From: Planotetraspora thailandica
GTDB taxonomy: Bacteria > Actinomycetota > Actinomycetes > Streptosporangiales > Streptosporangiaceae
Direction of reading: 5' to 3'
Assembly: GCF_016863335.1 (NCBI RefSeq)
Contig: NZ_BOOR01000017.1
Coordinates: forward strand, 1-64,000
Length of the DNA: 64,000 nt
This document shows positions 26,074-34,928 of the stretch, piece by piece. Positions within the stretch are counted from its first letter, which is position 1. Every line of letters starts with the position of its first letter. The notes under the pieces are model-generated. The model saw nothing but the letters and a program-made list of their open reading frames with translations, did not search any database and was not told the origin of the DNA. The translations under genes and the position numbers were made by a program.

Positions 26074-28940
26074 CACGCCCTGCCACCGGTCGTCGCGAGT
26101 CCCTTGTCGGCTCGCTTTTCCGCGGTGATCGCGGCGTCGGCCATCCACGGGCGGGGGCCGCCGTGGCGCAGCCGCAGCATGAAGGCGAGCACACCGGCCA
26201 GACCGGTGTTCCAGCCGAACGTCACATCGAGGGCGTTCTCGTCGGGCACCACGAGCAGCCCGTCGCGCATGGTTGCGCGCGCCCACAGCACGCCGGCCAA
26301 TTCCTCGGCCTGGTCCCGGTAGACCGGCTCGCCGGCCGCTTCCGCCAGGTCCAGCAGGAACTGCCCGTCTCCGGCCAGGCCGTGGCAGGCCGCGGTGCCG
26401 GAGCGCAGCCGGTGGCCGTGCACCGCCATGGCGGCGGCGCGGGCCACCTCCAGCGCACGCCGGTCCCCGGTGGCCGCGTGCAGGCGTACCAGGAAAGTCC
26501 CGATTCCGGAGGATCCGCTGCACCAGTGGGGCATCTTCGCCCCGCCGTGCGGGCCCTCCCCCCACCAGGCCGCCCCGCCGTGATAGCCGGCCGCATCCAC
26601 GAGAGTACGGCCGGCGGCAACGGCCGTCTCCAGACAGTCCTCGCGCCCGAGCGCGGCACCGACGGTCAGCAGGTAGGCGCCGATCCCGGCGACGCCGTGG
26701 GCGAAGCCGTAGTGCACCACGCCCGCCAGCGCGGAGTCGAAATCCTTGGGGATGGCCCACAACACCGTGTCGGGGGTGCGCTGCGCGACTTTGAGCAGTT
26801 CGTCGGCGCAGGCGCTCGCCCGGTCGCGGAATCTCGTGTCACCAGTGGCGTTCCACAGGTGCAGCAGCGCCATCCCGGTCCCGGCCAGGCCATGGCAGAT
26901 GTCCGGGTTCGGCCAGCTGACCGGCAGGTCAAGGGCGAGGTCGAGGCCCGCCGCGCGCACGTCGTGGTCGTCGAGCGCCGTGCCCGCCTCGTACAGGGCC
27001 CAGGCCATTCCGGCCCGGCCGAAGTACAACCCCGGTGAGGGGCGGCGCTCGCCCGCGAGGCAGTGGATCATCCAGTTCGCGCCGTCGCGCAGGCCGGTCG
27101 TGAGCCGGCCCCGCAACTCCTGCGGCAGGGGCGCGGCATCGGGCCCGGCCAGGGAGGCCATCAGGTGGAGCACTCCGGCCGCGCCGTACTGGACACCGCA
27201 GGGGTCGGCGTTGGCGCCGTACCCGGTGGCGGCCCACAGCCGGGCGGACGCGACCGGCTCCGCCACCCCGCCCGAGGACGCCGAGGTGGACGCCGAGGAG
27301 GACGCCGAGGTGGACGCCGAGGTGGACATGGTGCGCAGGGTGTACGCCAGCCCGTCGTGCAGCAGCCGGTCCTGCTCGGCCGTGCCGAGCCGGTGACCCC
27401 CCTCCGCCACGGGAGGCGCCTGCGGGCCGGTGGCCAGGCCGGACAGGAACGCGCGGACCCTGGCCAGATCCCACCGCAGGGCGGGATCCTCCACCATCAA
27501 ACCCACGATCATGGGAACCAGCTCGGTGGCCACGGGATCGCCGGAGGCGGCCACGTCGACCAGCGTGCGCACCTGGGAGTCCCACGATCTGGCCTGCTCG
27601 CCCTGATCGGCCAGCAGCATCGGCTGGCACGCCGTCACCAGGTAGAACACCGTCGCGCCCAGCGCGTAGAAGTCCACTTCGACGCCGGGGCAGGGCCCGT
27701 GGGCGGGAGCCTGCTCCTGCTCCGGCGGCGCGTATCCGGGGGTGTGGGCGCGCCCGACCAGAGTGCCGGGCATCGCCGCAGTCTCCAGGTCGATCAGCCG
27801 GCAGTCGCCGTCCCCGGCGACGATGACGTTGTTCGGGGTCAGGTCACGCACGATGTAGCCCTGCTCGTGCACCGTCGTGACCAGGTCGACCAGGCGCCCC
27901 ACCAGGCCCAGCACCGTTTCGCGGCGGCGGGGGTCCGGTGCTTCGACTCTGCGCTCGCCCGCCCAGGCGGTGAGGACGGTCCCCTCGAGACGCTCCTGCA
28001 CCAGGAACAGGTTGTCGTCCTTGTCGAAGAACGCCACCCTGCGCGCCGTGACGCCGAGCGGCCCGAACAGGCCGAGCATCCGCCATTCGTGCCGCAGGGC
28101 GTCGCGCTCGTCACGTCCGGTCAGCCTGGCGCCCACGTGCGGCCGGGCCTGCTTGACGACCACGTGCCCGCCGGTGTCGCGGTCCTCGGCCAGGAACACC
28201 CCGCCCTTGGCGTTGTGCCGCACGGCCTGGCGCACGACGAACCGGTCGGCCAGCAGTACCGCCTCCGGCGCGGCCACCCGTACGGGGGCCTTGCCCGATT
28301 CGAAGGGGCAGGGCGCCCACGAGGGTGGGGAGTACCAGGCGTTGCGCTTGTCGGTCACCGGCGTGCCGTCGGGCGCGGTCAGCCGCGACGCGTAGGTGCC
28401 GTCGTTGTCCAGCACGGAGGGCGCGGAGAACACCCCGTAGCGGTAGTGGACCAGGCTGCCCGGCTTGTACGCGCGGTCGGACAGGATGGGCGGCCCGGGC
28501 AGGCCCATGGTGGCCGCGTGCAGTTCCTCGGCGATCGCGGTCGCCGCCCGGTCGTCCGCCGGATAGACGGTGATGAACTTCCCCACCGCCCCGCGGTCCT
28601 GCTCCCTGGACACCAGGCCGGACAGTTCGGCCAAGGTCGCGGCGAACTTGAACGAGCAGCGACGCCGCGCCAGCACCTCCACCGCGCGTGCCAGCACCAC
28701 CGGGGCCGACAGCGGGGTCGCCGAGACATGCAGCTTCCAGCCCTGCGCCCTGCGTGCCGCGCCCACCGGTGTCACATACGTCCACGGCCGGCGGGTACGG
28801 AACTCCCAGGTGGTGGCCTCCTTCGCGGCCTCCTCGCCGGCCGTCGCACGGCCCGCCCGAGCCAAGGCCGCTTTGGCGATGTCCTCCAGCACGTGTCGAT
28901 CCACGCTGGTCTGGTCTTCACGCCCATTGCGCGCGTCCAC
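26073..28940 (-). CDS. lanthipeptide synthetase with lyase, kinase and LanC domains (class IV-like)
   Basis: A 955-residue synthetase that phosphorylates Ser/Thr of the precursor, eliminates phosphate to Dha/Dhb and adds Cys. The lyase domain is about residues 40-200. The kinase is about 215-475, with VVVKQ (Lys about 262), IVRDLTPNNVIV and RLIDLETA. A Ser/Thr/Ala linker (about 537-556) leads to the LanC-like cyclase (about 570-940). The cyclase keeps the zinc motifs HWCSG (Cys about 807) and ACHGLAGDG (Cys-His about 851); class III enzymes lack these ligands, so class IV (LanL) fits better. I chose the GTG at 28940 after AGGGGG; a TTG at 28976 is possible. It is the first gene of the leftward operon. 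Confidence 0.9.
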   Translation of the reverse strand: MDARNGREDQTSVDRHVLEDIAKAALARAGRATAGEEAAKEATTWEFRTRRPWTYVTPVGAARRAQGWKLHVSATPLSAPVVLARAVEVLARRRCSFKFAATLAELSGLVSREQDRGAVGKFITVYPADDRAATAIAEELHAATMGLPGPPILSDRAYKPGSLVHYRYGVFSAPSVLDNDGTYASRLTAPDGTPVTDKRNAWYSPPSWAPCPFESGKAPVRVAAPEAVLLADRFVVRQAVRHNAKGGVFLAEDRDTGGHVVVKQARPHVGARLTGRDERDALRHEWRMLGLFGPLGVTARRVAFFDKDDNLFLVQERLEGTVLTAWAGERRVEAPDPRRRETVLGLVGRLVDLVTTVHEQGYIVRDLTPNNVIVAGDGDCRLIDLETAAMPGTLVGRAHTPGYAPPEQEQAPAHGPCPGVEVDFYALGATVFYLVTACQPMLLADQGEQARSWDSQVRTLVDVAASGDPVATELVPMIVGLMVEDPALRWDLARVRAFLSGLATGPQAPPVAEGGHRLGTAEQDRLLHDGLAYTLRTMSTSASTSASSSASTSASSGGVAEPVASARLWAATGYGANADPCGVQYGAAGVLHLMASLAGPDAAPLPQELRGRLTTGLRDGANWMIHCLAGERRPSPGLYFGRAGMAWALYEAGTALDDHDVRAAGLDLALDLPVSWPNPDICHGLAGTGMALLHLWNATGDTRFRDRASACADELLKVAQRTPDTVLWAIPKDFDSALAGVVHYGFAHGVAGIGAYLLTVGAALGREDCLETAVAAGRTLVDAAGYHGGAAWWGEGPHGGAKMPHWCSGSSGIGTFLVRLHAATGDRRALEVARAAAMAVHGHRLRSGTAACHGLAGDGQFLLDLAEAAGEPVYRDQAEELAGVLWARATMRDGLLVVPDENALDVTFGWNTGLAGVLAFMLRLRHGGPRPWMADAAITAEKRADKGLATTGGRA
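27277..27327. repeat. 12-bp minisatellite in the synthetase linker
   Basis: Four and a quarter tandem copies of GACGCCGAGGTG (one copy has GAG for GTG). On the coding strand each copy reads Ser-Thr-Ser-Ala or Ser-Ser-Ser-Ala. The tract lies exactly between the kinase and cyclase domains, so copy-number change would alter linker length without breaking the frame. Confidence 0.85.
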
Positions 28941-29460
28941 GCCGTACCCCCTGCAGGCTTCTTCCGAATTCGACAAAAATCCCCGGACGATCAGCGCGGA
29001 CCGGGAATCAGCGCGAATCCGCTGCCCCCACCGTCATTTCGACGAGCCCGTCCCCCACCGGCTGACCGACTTCAGGTATAGGAGCGGCGACTTGAATTGC
29101 TCTTGGAGCGCACTGGGAAACCGGTGGTGACTTGTCCTGCCGGGATGCTCCGCGTCCACGTGACCCCGGCCTTTCACCTGCGTGAACGCCCCCAACCGGC
29201 GGCTCGGCGCGGGCGGCATGTACCGGGTCGCCTTTGTTTCGGAGCCTGCCGATCCGGCGCCGGCAGGCAGCAATCGAACCGATCCGGAATGGCTTGGGAA
29301 TGTCCCGCCGGCACCACAGGCATCTGTTTGCAAATCAGCACCGAACTGCTCACGCCCACGTTTGTGACGCGGTTTGTCACTGGCCGCACGGGTGCCGGAC
29401 GGAGAATGCGGCGTCGGTCACTGTGCGCGCCGGACCGGCCGCAGAAGTTACAGTCCCTTC
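28941..29460. promoter_or_regulatory. divergent region, lanthipeptide operon / LacI gene
   Basis: A 520-bp gap without a convincing gene. It must hold the promoter of the leftward lanthipeptide operon; a possible -10 TATACC lies on the minus strand near 29080, but no good -35 is seen. Toward the LacI gene there is an inverted GTGAC (29364-29368)/GTCAC (29376-29380), and a TACAGT just before the LacI start that could be the -10 of a leaderless message. Confidence 0.4.
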
Positions 29461-30471
29461 GTGCCGACCAACAGAAGACCGCGGGTCACCATCGACCAGG
29501 TGGCGCAGGCCACCGGCGTCTCCCGACAGACCGTGTCCCGCGCGATCAACAACAAGTCCGAGATCGATCCCGAGACCCGGCAGCGTGTGCTCGACGCGGC
29601 CCGGGCGATGGGCTACCGCCCCAGCCGGTTCGCCCGTGGCCTGGTCCGTCAGGACCTCATCACCCTCGGCCTCGTGATCGCCGACGTGCTGAACCCGTTC
29701 TTCCCCGAGGTGACGGCCGGCGTTCTGGAAGCCGCCGAACGGCGGGGATGGCAGGTCGTCGTCTACAACACCGGTTCGGAGCACCGCAAGGAGCTCGAGG
29801 TGGTCGACCTGCTGTTCGACCAGGTGGACGCGGGCGTGGCCTTCCTGCTCCATCACGACGCGATCGCCAAGGCCGCGGCGGGCAACCTGCCGTTCGTCCT
29901 GCTGGACAAGGGCGGTCGCGCCCCCGCGGTCCCCGGCGTGCGGATCGACTTCGAAGGCGGCGCCCGGCGCGGCCTGGAATACCTGATCGGCAAGGGACAC
30001 CGCCGCATCGCCATGCTCGACGACGAGATGGCCCTGTCCGGTGAGGCGCCGAACGCCCGCCGGGAGCTCTACCTCAGGGTCATGGGCGAGCGGGGAATCC
30101 CCGTCGACGTCGGCTGGATCCAGCCCGCGCACAATTCGATCGACGGCGGAGCCGCGGCGATGGAGCGGCTGCTGTCAGCCCACCGGGACGTGACGGCGGT
30201 GTTCGCCTACAACGACGTGATCGCAATCGGGGCCCAGCTCCGCGCACGCGCCCTCGGCCTGCGCGTGCCGGAGGACTGCGCGTTCCTCGGCTTCGACGGC
30301 CTGAGCATCGGCGAGCTCGTGGAGCCTCCGCTGACCACGCTCCACATCGACAAGCGCCGCCTGGGCGAGATCGCGGTGGAGCAGGCGGCGCTGCTGCTGG
30401 CCGGGGCGGGCGAGACGGAGATCCCCGAGGCCGTTATCGAACCGCAACTCCTCATCCGGGCATCCGCCTGA
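29461..30471 (+). CDS. LacI-family sugar-responsive repressor
   Basis: A 336-residue regulator. The N-terminal HTH is VTIDQVAQATGVSRQTVSRAINN, with hinge helix RQRVLDAARAMGYRPSRFARGL. The periplasmic-binding-like sensor domain spans about residues 60-335, with VIADVLNPFFPEV, VFAYNDVIAIGAQ and FDGLSIGELVEPPLTTL. I chose the GTG at 29461, just before the HTH. No ribosome site precedes it, but TACAGT lies about 9 nt upstream, so the message may be leaderless. The next gene begins an operon with palindromic CGTGAACGCTCACG sites of the LacI type, which also precede two other GH29-like genes. Confidence 0.9.
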   Translation: MPTNRRPRVTIDQVAQATGVSRQTVSRAINNKSEIDPETRQRVLDAARAMGYRPSRFARGLVRQDLITLGLVIADVLNPFFPEVTAGVLEAAERRGWQVVVYNTGSEHRKELEVVDLLFDQVDAGVAFLLHHDAIAKAAAGNLPFVLLDKGGRAPAVPGVRIDFEGGARRGLEYLIGKGHRRIAMLDDEMALSGEAPNARRELYLRVMGERGIPVDVGWIQPAHNSIDGGAAAMERLLSAHRDVTAVFAYNDVIAIGAQLRARALGLRVPEDCAFLGFDGLSIGELVEPPLTTLHIDKRRLGEIAVEQAALLLAGAGETEIPEAVIEPQLLIRASA

Positions 30472-30513
30472 GTTCTCACTATTGACTTTTGTCCTGCGTT
30501 GGAACAAGGTCTC

Positions 30514-30539
30514 CGTGAACGCTCACGTGAGCGGTAACG
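30514..30539. promoter_or_regulatory. LacI-type operators before the sugar operon
   Basis: CGTGAACGCTCACG (30514-30527) overlaps a weaker copy CGTGAGCGGTAACG (30526-30539), which runs into the ribosome site GGAGG of the next gene. A possible -35 TTGACT lies at 30483-30488. The motif matches the palindrome CGTGAGCGCTCACG found at 38573, 45844 and 45923. Confidence 0.75.
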
Positions 30540-30550
30540 GAGGAATGGAA

Positions 30551-31861
30551 ATGGCCCGGCCGAATGAGATCGCCGACGATCCCATCGCTTGCGGTGTCCG
30601 CCGCCAGGAATGGCTGCGCGACAGCGCCCTGGGCCTCTTCCTCCACTGGGGCATGCGGACCTCTCCCGCGTACGCGGATGTGCAGGCGTGGGAGGACCGG
30701 GTCACCGCCGACGGGTGGACCGCCGAGCGATGGCTGGACAAGGCCGGAGCGCTGCACGCGGGCTACATCGTGCTGGCGTCCTTCCACAGCCGGCTCGGTT
30801 ACGTCCGCGTGTGGCCGTCGGAGGTTCCCGGAAGCCCCGCCACCCGGCGGGACTTCCTCGGGGAACTGGTGTCGGCGGCCACGCGCGCAGGCGTGAAGGT
30901 CCTGCTGTACATGACCGACGATCCCCAGTGGCACGACGAGACGGGCACCGAATCCCTCGACTCGGCCGCCTACTCCGCCTACAAGGGTTCACCGGTGGAC
31001 CTGACCACCCGCGACGGCTTCGGGGAGTTCGCCTACGACAACTTCACCGAGGTGATGCGCCGCTATCCGGGTCTGGCCGGATTCTGGATCGACAGGGAGA
31101 ACGCCTACTGGAGGCGGTCCGGCCTGTACGACCGGATCCGGACGGAGCGTCCCGGGTGGATCCTGGCCTGCAACGACAAGGACACCCCGCCCGCGGACAC
31201 GGTCATGGACGTCGTCGCTCCCGGCATGTCCGTGAGCGCTCTCGTCCCCCGGCTGACCGAGGACCGTTTCACCGTCGCCGACACCTGGTGGTTCGACGGC
31301 GACGACCCGGCGGTCAACCACGGCCGGGTCATCGGCCGGATAGTCGCCAACGCGGCGTCCTCCGTCAAGTCGCTGCTCGCCTTCGGCCCGCAGCACGGAG
31401 GACTGTTCCCTCCCAACCAGGAGGCGTTCGGCGACTTCGCCGCGCGCTACCTGGACGCGATCTGGGAGTCCGTCGGAGGCACGGAGGGCGGCGGGCAGTC
31501 CGGCCCGTCTGGTACGGCACGGCCGGGGCCGCGTGGCGACGGCGTCACCACCCTGACGACCGTACGCAGGGACGATCCTGACCGGCACTATCTCCACGTC
31601 GTCGCCAGGCCACCGGACGGCACGGTACGCGTGGCGGACGGCGGCCTGCCGGTCGTCGAGGCGCGTGACGTGCGCACCGGCGACGCCGTGGCGTTCGCGC
31701 AGTCCGGCGGGCATCTCACGATCAGCGGAATCACCTCATGGGATCCGTACGACACGGTGTTCGCGCTCAGGACGGCACGGGCATCGTCGGGGACCGCTTC
31801 GCCGCATCCGGCGGCGTCAGAAAACACCCCTCATCCAATATCGGAAGGCACATCGTCATGA
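30551..31861 (+). CDS. intracellular GH29-like glycosidase
   Basis: A 436-residue protein without a signal peptide. It begins in GH29 style with SALGLFLHWGMRTSP and continues with YIVLASFHSRLGY, LLYMTDDPQWHDE, GLAGFWIDRENAYW and a C-terminal beta-sandwich ending ITSWDPYDTVFAL. The Asp of FWID lies where GH29 enzymes have their nucleophile region. The classic GH29 segment with HHDGF is replaced by FHSRLGY, so substrate and even family membership are uncertain. I chose the ATG at 30551 (GGAGG seven bases upstream) over the ATG at 30545. It is the first gene of the sugar operon; its stop overlaps the binding-protein gene (ATGA). Two secreted paralogues lie downstream. Confidence 0.8.
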   Translation: MARPNEIADDPIACGVRRQEWLRDSALGLFLHWGMRTSPAYADVQAWEDRVTADGWTAERWLDKAGALHAGYIVLASFHSRLGYVRVWPSEVPGSPATRRDFLGELVSAATRAGVKVLLYMTDDPQWHDETGTESLDSAAYSAYKGSPVDLTTRDGFGEFAYDNFTEVMRRYPGLAGFWIDRENAYWRRSGLYDRIRTERPGWILACNDKDTPPADTVMDVVAPGMSVSALVPRLTEDRFTVADTWWFDGDDPAVNHGRVIGRIVANAASSVKSLLAFGPQHGGLFPPNQEAFGDFAARYLDAIWESVGGTEGGGQSGPSGTARPGPRGDGVTTLTTVRRDDPDRHYLHVVARPPDGTVRVADGGLPVVEARDVRTGDAVAFAQSGGHLTISGITSWDPYDTVFALRTARASSGTASPHPAASENTPHPISEGTSS

Positions 31862-33153
31862 AGCACAGAGCTTTACTGACGGCTCTGGCCGCCACCGTCA
31901 CGCTCGCCGCGTGCAGCGTCGGTCAGGAGCAGACGGCGCAGACCCAGCCAGGAGCCGCCGGCAAGAAGGAGATCAGCTTCCTGGTCTTCGAGACGCCGAA
32001 CATGACGCCCCAGGTGTGGGACGCGGCGATCAAGCGGGTGACCGACAAATATCCGGACATCTCGGTGAAGAAGCTGGTGGCACCGAGCGCTGACCGGGTC
32101 TCCTACGCCAAGCAGCTCCTCGCCTCCGGCCAGTTCCCCGACGTCATGATCGCGGTGTCCCCCGCGGGATTCGCCGAAAGCGGGGCGATGGCGGCCTTCA
32201 CCCCCGAGGAACTGAAGGACTTCGACTTCCCGAACAACGGCGCGGTCAACGGCAAGATCTACCAGCTGCCCACCAACACCCAGACCATCCCGGTCGTGTA
32301 CTACAACAAGGACCTGTTCGCCAAGGCCGGCATCAGCGCTCCGCCCAAGACGTACGCCGAACTGCTCGACGACTCCGCCAAGCTGAAGGCCAAGGGGATC
32401 ACGCCGTTCGTGGTCGGCGGCGGCAAGGACCCGTTCGCCTCTTCGCTCGCCTGGACGGCGACGATCGCGACCGACGTGTACGCCAAGACCCCCGACTGGA
32501 TGGCCAAGCGGCGCGCGGGAACCGTGAAGTTCACCGACGCCGATTTCGTCAAGGCCACGACCAAGTTCGCCGACCTGGCCAAGCAGGGCTACATCGACAA
32601 GAAGGACGTCGCGCGCGACTACGCGGCGACCGAGCAGGCGTTCCTCGACGGCAAGGGCGCGATGTACCCGATGGGCAACTGGTTCGCCGCCGCCGGGGAC
32701 GACCCCAAGCGCAAGCCGTCATGGGAGATCGGCGCGTTCAACTGGCCGACCGACGACGGCAGCACGGTCGTCCCCGCCTTCACCGGCGGCGGACTGTCGG
32801 TGAGCGCCACGGCCAAGAACCTCCCCGAGGCGAAGAAGTTCGCCCTGGCGTACACGATGGACCAGGCCAACCTCGACGCCTCGGTGCACAACGACGGGCT
32901 CTACCCCGCGGTCAAGGGCTACACGCCGCCGGCCGACACCGGCGCGGTGTTCAAGCTGGGATACGACCTCTACCAGCAGGGTGTCCAGAACAAGACGGTC
33001 ACCCAGGCGTTCGGCTGGGAGTCCGGTAACGACGGCATGCTGCCCGGCCTGGTCGACAAGTGGCAGGCGGCCGCCCAGGACCTCATCACCGGAAACAAGT
33101 CGGTCCAAGAGGTGCTCTCCTCCCTCGACGACGAGTGGTCCAAGGCGTCCTGA
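31858..33153 (+). CDS. ABC sugar-binding lipoprotein
   Basis: A 431-residue extracellular solute-binding protein of the carbohydrate-uptake type (family 1). The lipoprotein signal is MKHRALLTALAATVTLAAC, with Cys19 as the lipid anchor. Typical segments follow: VYYNKDLFAKAGISAPPKT, ITPFVVGGGKDPFA and AFTGGGLSVSATAKN. The start overlaps the preceding stop (ATGA). It captures an oligosaccharide or sugar for the two permeases that follow. The ligand is not readable; the linked alpha-galactosidase and GH29-like genes suggest a galactose- or fucose-containing sugar. Confidence 0.93.
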   Translation: MKHRALLTALAATVTLAACSVGQEQTAQTQPGAAGKKEISFLVFETPNMTPQVWDAAIKRVTDKYPDISVKKLVAPSADRVSYAKQLLASGQFPDVMIAVSPAGFAESGAMAAFTPEELKDFDFPNNGAVNGKIYQLPTNTQTIPVVYYNKDLFAKAGISAPPKTYAELLDDSAKLKAKGITPFVVGGGKDPFASSLAWTATIATDVYAKTPDWMAKRRAGTVKFTDADFVKATTKFADLAKQGYIDKKDVARDYAATEQAFLDGKGAMYPMGNWFAAAGDDPKRKPSWEIGAFNWPTDDGSTVVPAFTGGGLSVSATAKNLPEAKKFALAYTMDQANLDASVHNDGLYPAVKGYTPPADTGAVFKLGYDLYQQGVQNKTVTQAFGWESGNDGMLPGLVDKWQAAAQDLITGNKSVQEVLSSLDDEWSKAS

Positions 33154-33156
33154 CCC

Positions 33157-34101
33157 ATGGCAGTGGACGTCAAAACGACACCCGTGCCCGCCTCCGCGAC
33201 CCTCCGGTCGCGGAGGCCGGGCCGGATCCCGGCGGAACGACTGCGGTCGTTCGCGGCGTTCGGCGCGCCGGGCCTGCTCATCTACGCCTGCTTCGTGCTG
33301 GCACCGATCGCGATCAGCTTCGGGTACAGCCTCACCAACCACAACCCGTTCAACCCGCCGACCAAATTCGTGGGCCTGGAGAACTACCGGCTGCTCTTCA
33401 CCGACAGCGAGTTCCTCACCTCACTGCGGGTGACCACGATCCTCACGGTCATCGTGGTGATCGTGCCGAACGTGGCCGGGCTCGGCATCGCCGTGCTGCT
33501 CGATCGCAAGGGCTGGCTCTACAACGCCCTGCGCACCGTGTTCTTCACCCCGATGGTGCTCAGCTCGGTCGTGGTGAGCATCGTCTGGACCCGCATGCTG
33601 GACGACGAAGGACCGGTCAACCAGGCGCTACGCGCGCTCGGCGTGGACCAGCCGCCGGGCTGGCTGTCCGACCCGCGGCTCGCGTTGTACTCCATCGCGA
33701 CCATCCTGTCCTGGCAGATGCTCGGATTCTGCGTCGTCGTCTACCTGGCCGGGCTCCAGGGAGTACCCACCGAGCTGGCCGAAGCCGCCTCGATCGACGG
33801 CGCCGGCCCGATGCGCCGGTTCTGGTCGGTCACCTGGCCCCTGCTCGCGCCCGCGCTCACCATCAACACCGTGGTGCTGCTGATCAGCGCGTTCAAGGCC
33901 TTCGACCACATCCAGGTGATCACTCACGGCGGGCCGGGCACCGGCACTACCGCGACCATCGCCTACAACGTCCTGCAGACCGGCCTGGTGGCCAACCGGC
34001 AGGGCTACGCGTCGGCGATGGCCATCGTGATGCTCGTGATCATCGCGGCCGCCGCCGCGGTGACGCTCCGCGTGCTCAACCGGCGGGAGGTGAACCTGTG
34101 A
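33157..34101 (+). CDS. ABC sugar permease, MalF type
   Basis: A 314-residue inner-membrane permease with six predicted transmembrane segments and the ATPase-docking EAA loop ELAEAASIDGAGPMRRFWSVTWPLL. It begins at ATG 33157, three bases after the binding-protein stop, and overlaps the next permease gene (GTGA). No ATPase gene is in the operon, so a shared ATPase of the MsiK type encoded elsewhere is expected. Confidence 0.94.
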   Translation: MAVDVKTTPVPASATLRSRRPGRIPAERLRSFAAFGAPGLLIYACFVLAPIAISFGYSLTNHNPFNPPTKFVGLENYRLLFTDSEFLTSLRVTTILTVIVVIVPNVAGLGIAVLLDRKGWLYNALRTVFFTPMVLSSVVVSIVWTRMLDDEGPVNQALRALGVDQPPGWLSDPRLALYSIATILSWQMLGFCVVVYLAGLQGVPTELAEAASIDGAGPMRRFWSVTWPLLAPALTINTVVLLISAFKAFDHIQVITHGGPGTGTTATIAYNVLQTGLVANRQGYASAMAIVMLVIIAAAAAVTLRVLNRREVNL

Positions 34102-34928
34102 AGGATGCCCGCGCGCCGTGGCTGCGCCCCGTCGTCGCCCTGATCATCAGCGCGTTCTTCCTGGTGCCGCTCTACATGATCCTCGTCAACGTCTTCAAGC
34201 AGGGCGAGGAGATCACACAGTCCCCGTCGTCGTTGCCCGTCCCGCCGACGCTCGCCAACATCACCGGTCTGCTGAGCCGTACGGACAATCTGTTCTGGGC
34301 GAGCCTGGTCAACAGCATCGTCGTCACCACGCTGTCGATCATCCTGCTCACGGTGCTGTCGGCGATGCTGGGCCACTATCTGGCCCGGTCGCGGAGCAGG
34401 TGGGCGCGTGTGGCCATGCTCCTGCTGCTGGCAGGCCTCATGATCCCCCCGCAGGTGATCCTCATGCCGGTCACGCAGGTGCTGCGCGCTTTCGGCCTGA
34501 TGACCACGCTGCAGGGGCTGGTCCTGTTCAACGTGGGGTACTACATCCCCTTCGGCGTCTTCGTCTTCACCGGCTTCCTGCGGGGCATCCCGATCGAGCT
34601 GGAGGAGGCCGCGGCGATCGACGGGGCGAGCCGGACCCGGATCTTCTGGCGGGTGGTCTTCCCGCTGCTCCGTCCCGCGACCGCGAGCGTCCTGATCTTC
34701 CTGGGCGTGTGGATCTGGAACGACTTCATCGATCCCCTGGTCATCCTCGGGCCGTCGCAGGGCACCACCATCACCACCGGCATCTACCGGTCCATCGGCC
34801 AGTACCAGGCCGACTTCGGCACGGTCTTCGCCCTCATGTTCCTGGCCACGCTGCCCGTGTTGATCTTCTACCTGTTCCTGCAGAAGCAGTTCGTCAAGGG
34901 CCTCACGGGAGGAGCCACCAAAGGATGA
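34098..34928 (+). CDS. ABC sugar permease, MalG type
   Basis: A 276-residue permease, partner of the MalF-type protein. The N-terminal transmembrane segment is LRPVVALIISAFFLVPLYMI, and the EAA loop is ELEEAAAIDGASRTRIFWRV. The GTG start overlaps the upstream stop, and its own stop overlaps the alpha-galactosidase start (ATGA), so binding protein, both permeases and the glycosidase are coupled. Confidence 0.94.
   Translation: MKDARAPWLRPVVALIISAFFLVPLYMILVNVFKQGEEITQSPSSLPVPPTLANITGLLSRTDNLFWASLVNSIVVTTLSIILLTVLSAMLGHYLARSRSRWARVAMLLLLAGLMIPPQVILMPVTQVLRAFGLMTTLQGLVLFNVGYYIPFGVFVFTGFLRGIPIELEEAAAIDGASRTRIFWRVVFPLLRPATASVLIFLGVWIWNDFIDPLVILGPSQGTTITTGIYRSIGQYQADFGTVFALMFLATLPVLIFYLFLQKQFVKGLTGGATKG

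Noticed and set aside
27277-27327. Tandem repeat considered as a CRISPR or regulatory array
   Set aside because: Units are 12 bp with no spacers and lie in frame inside a coding linker.
27063-29081. A 672-codon plus-strand frame opposite the lanthipeptide synthetase
   Set aside because: The synthetase frame has kinase and LanC motifs; the opposite frame has none.
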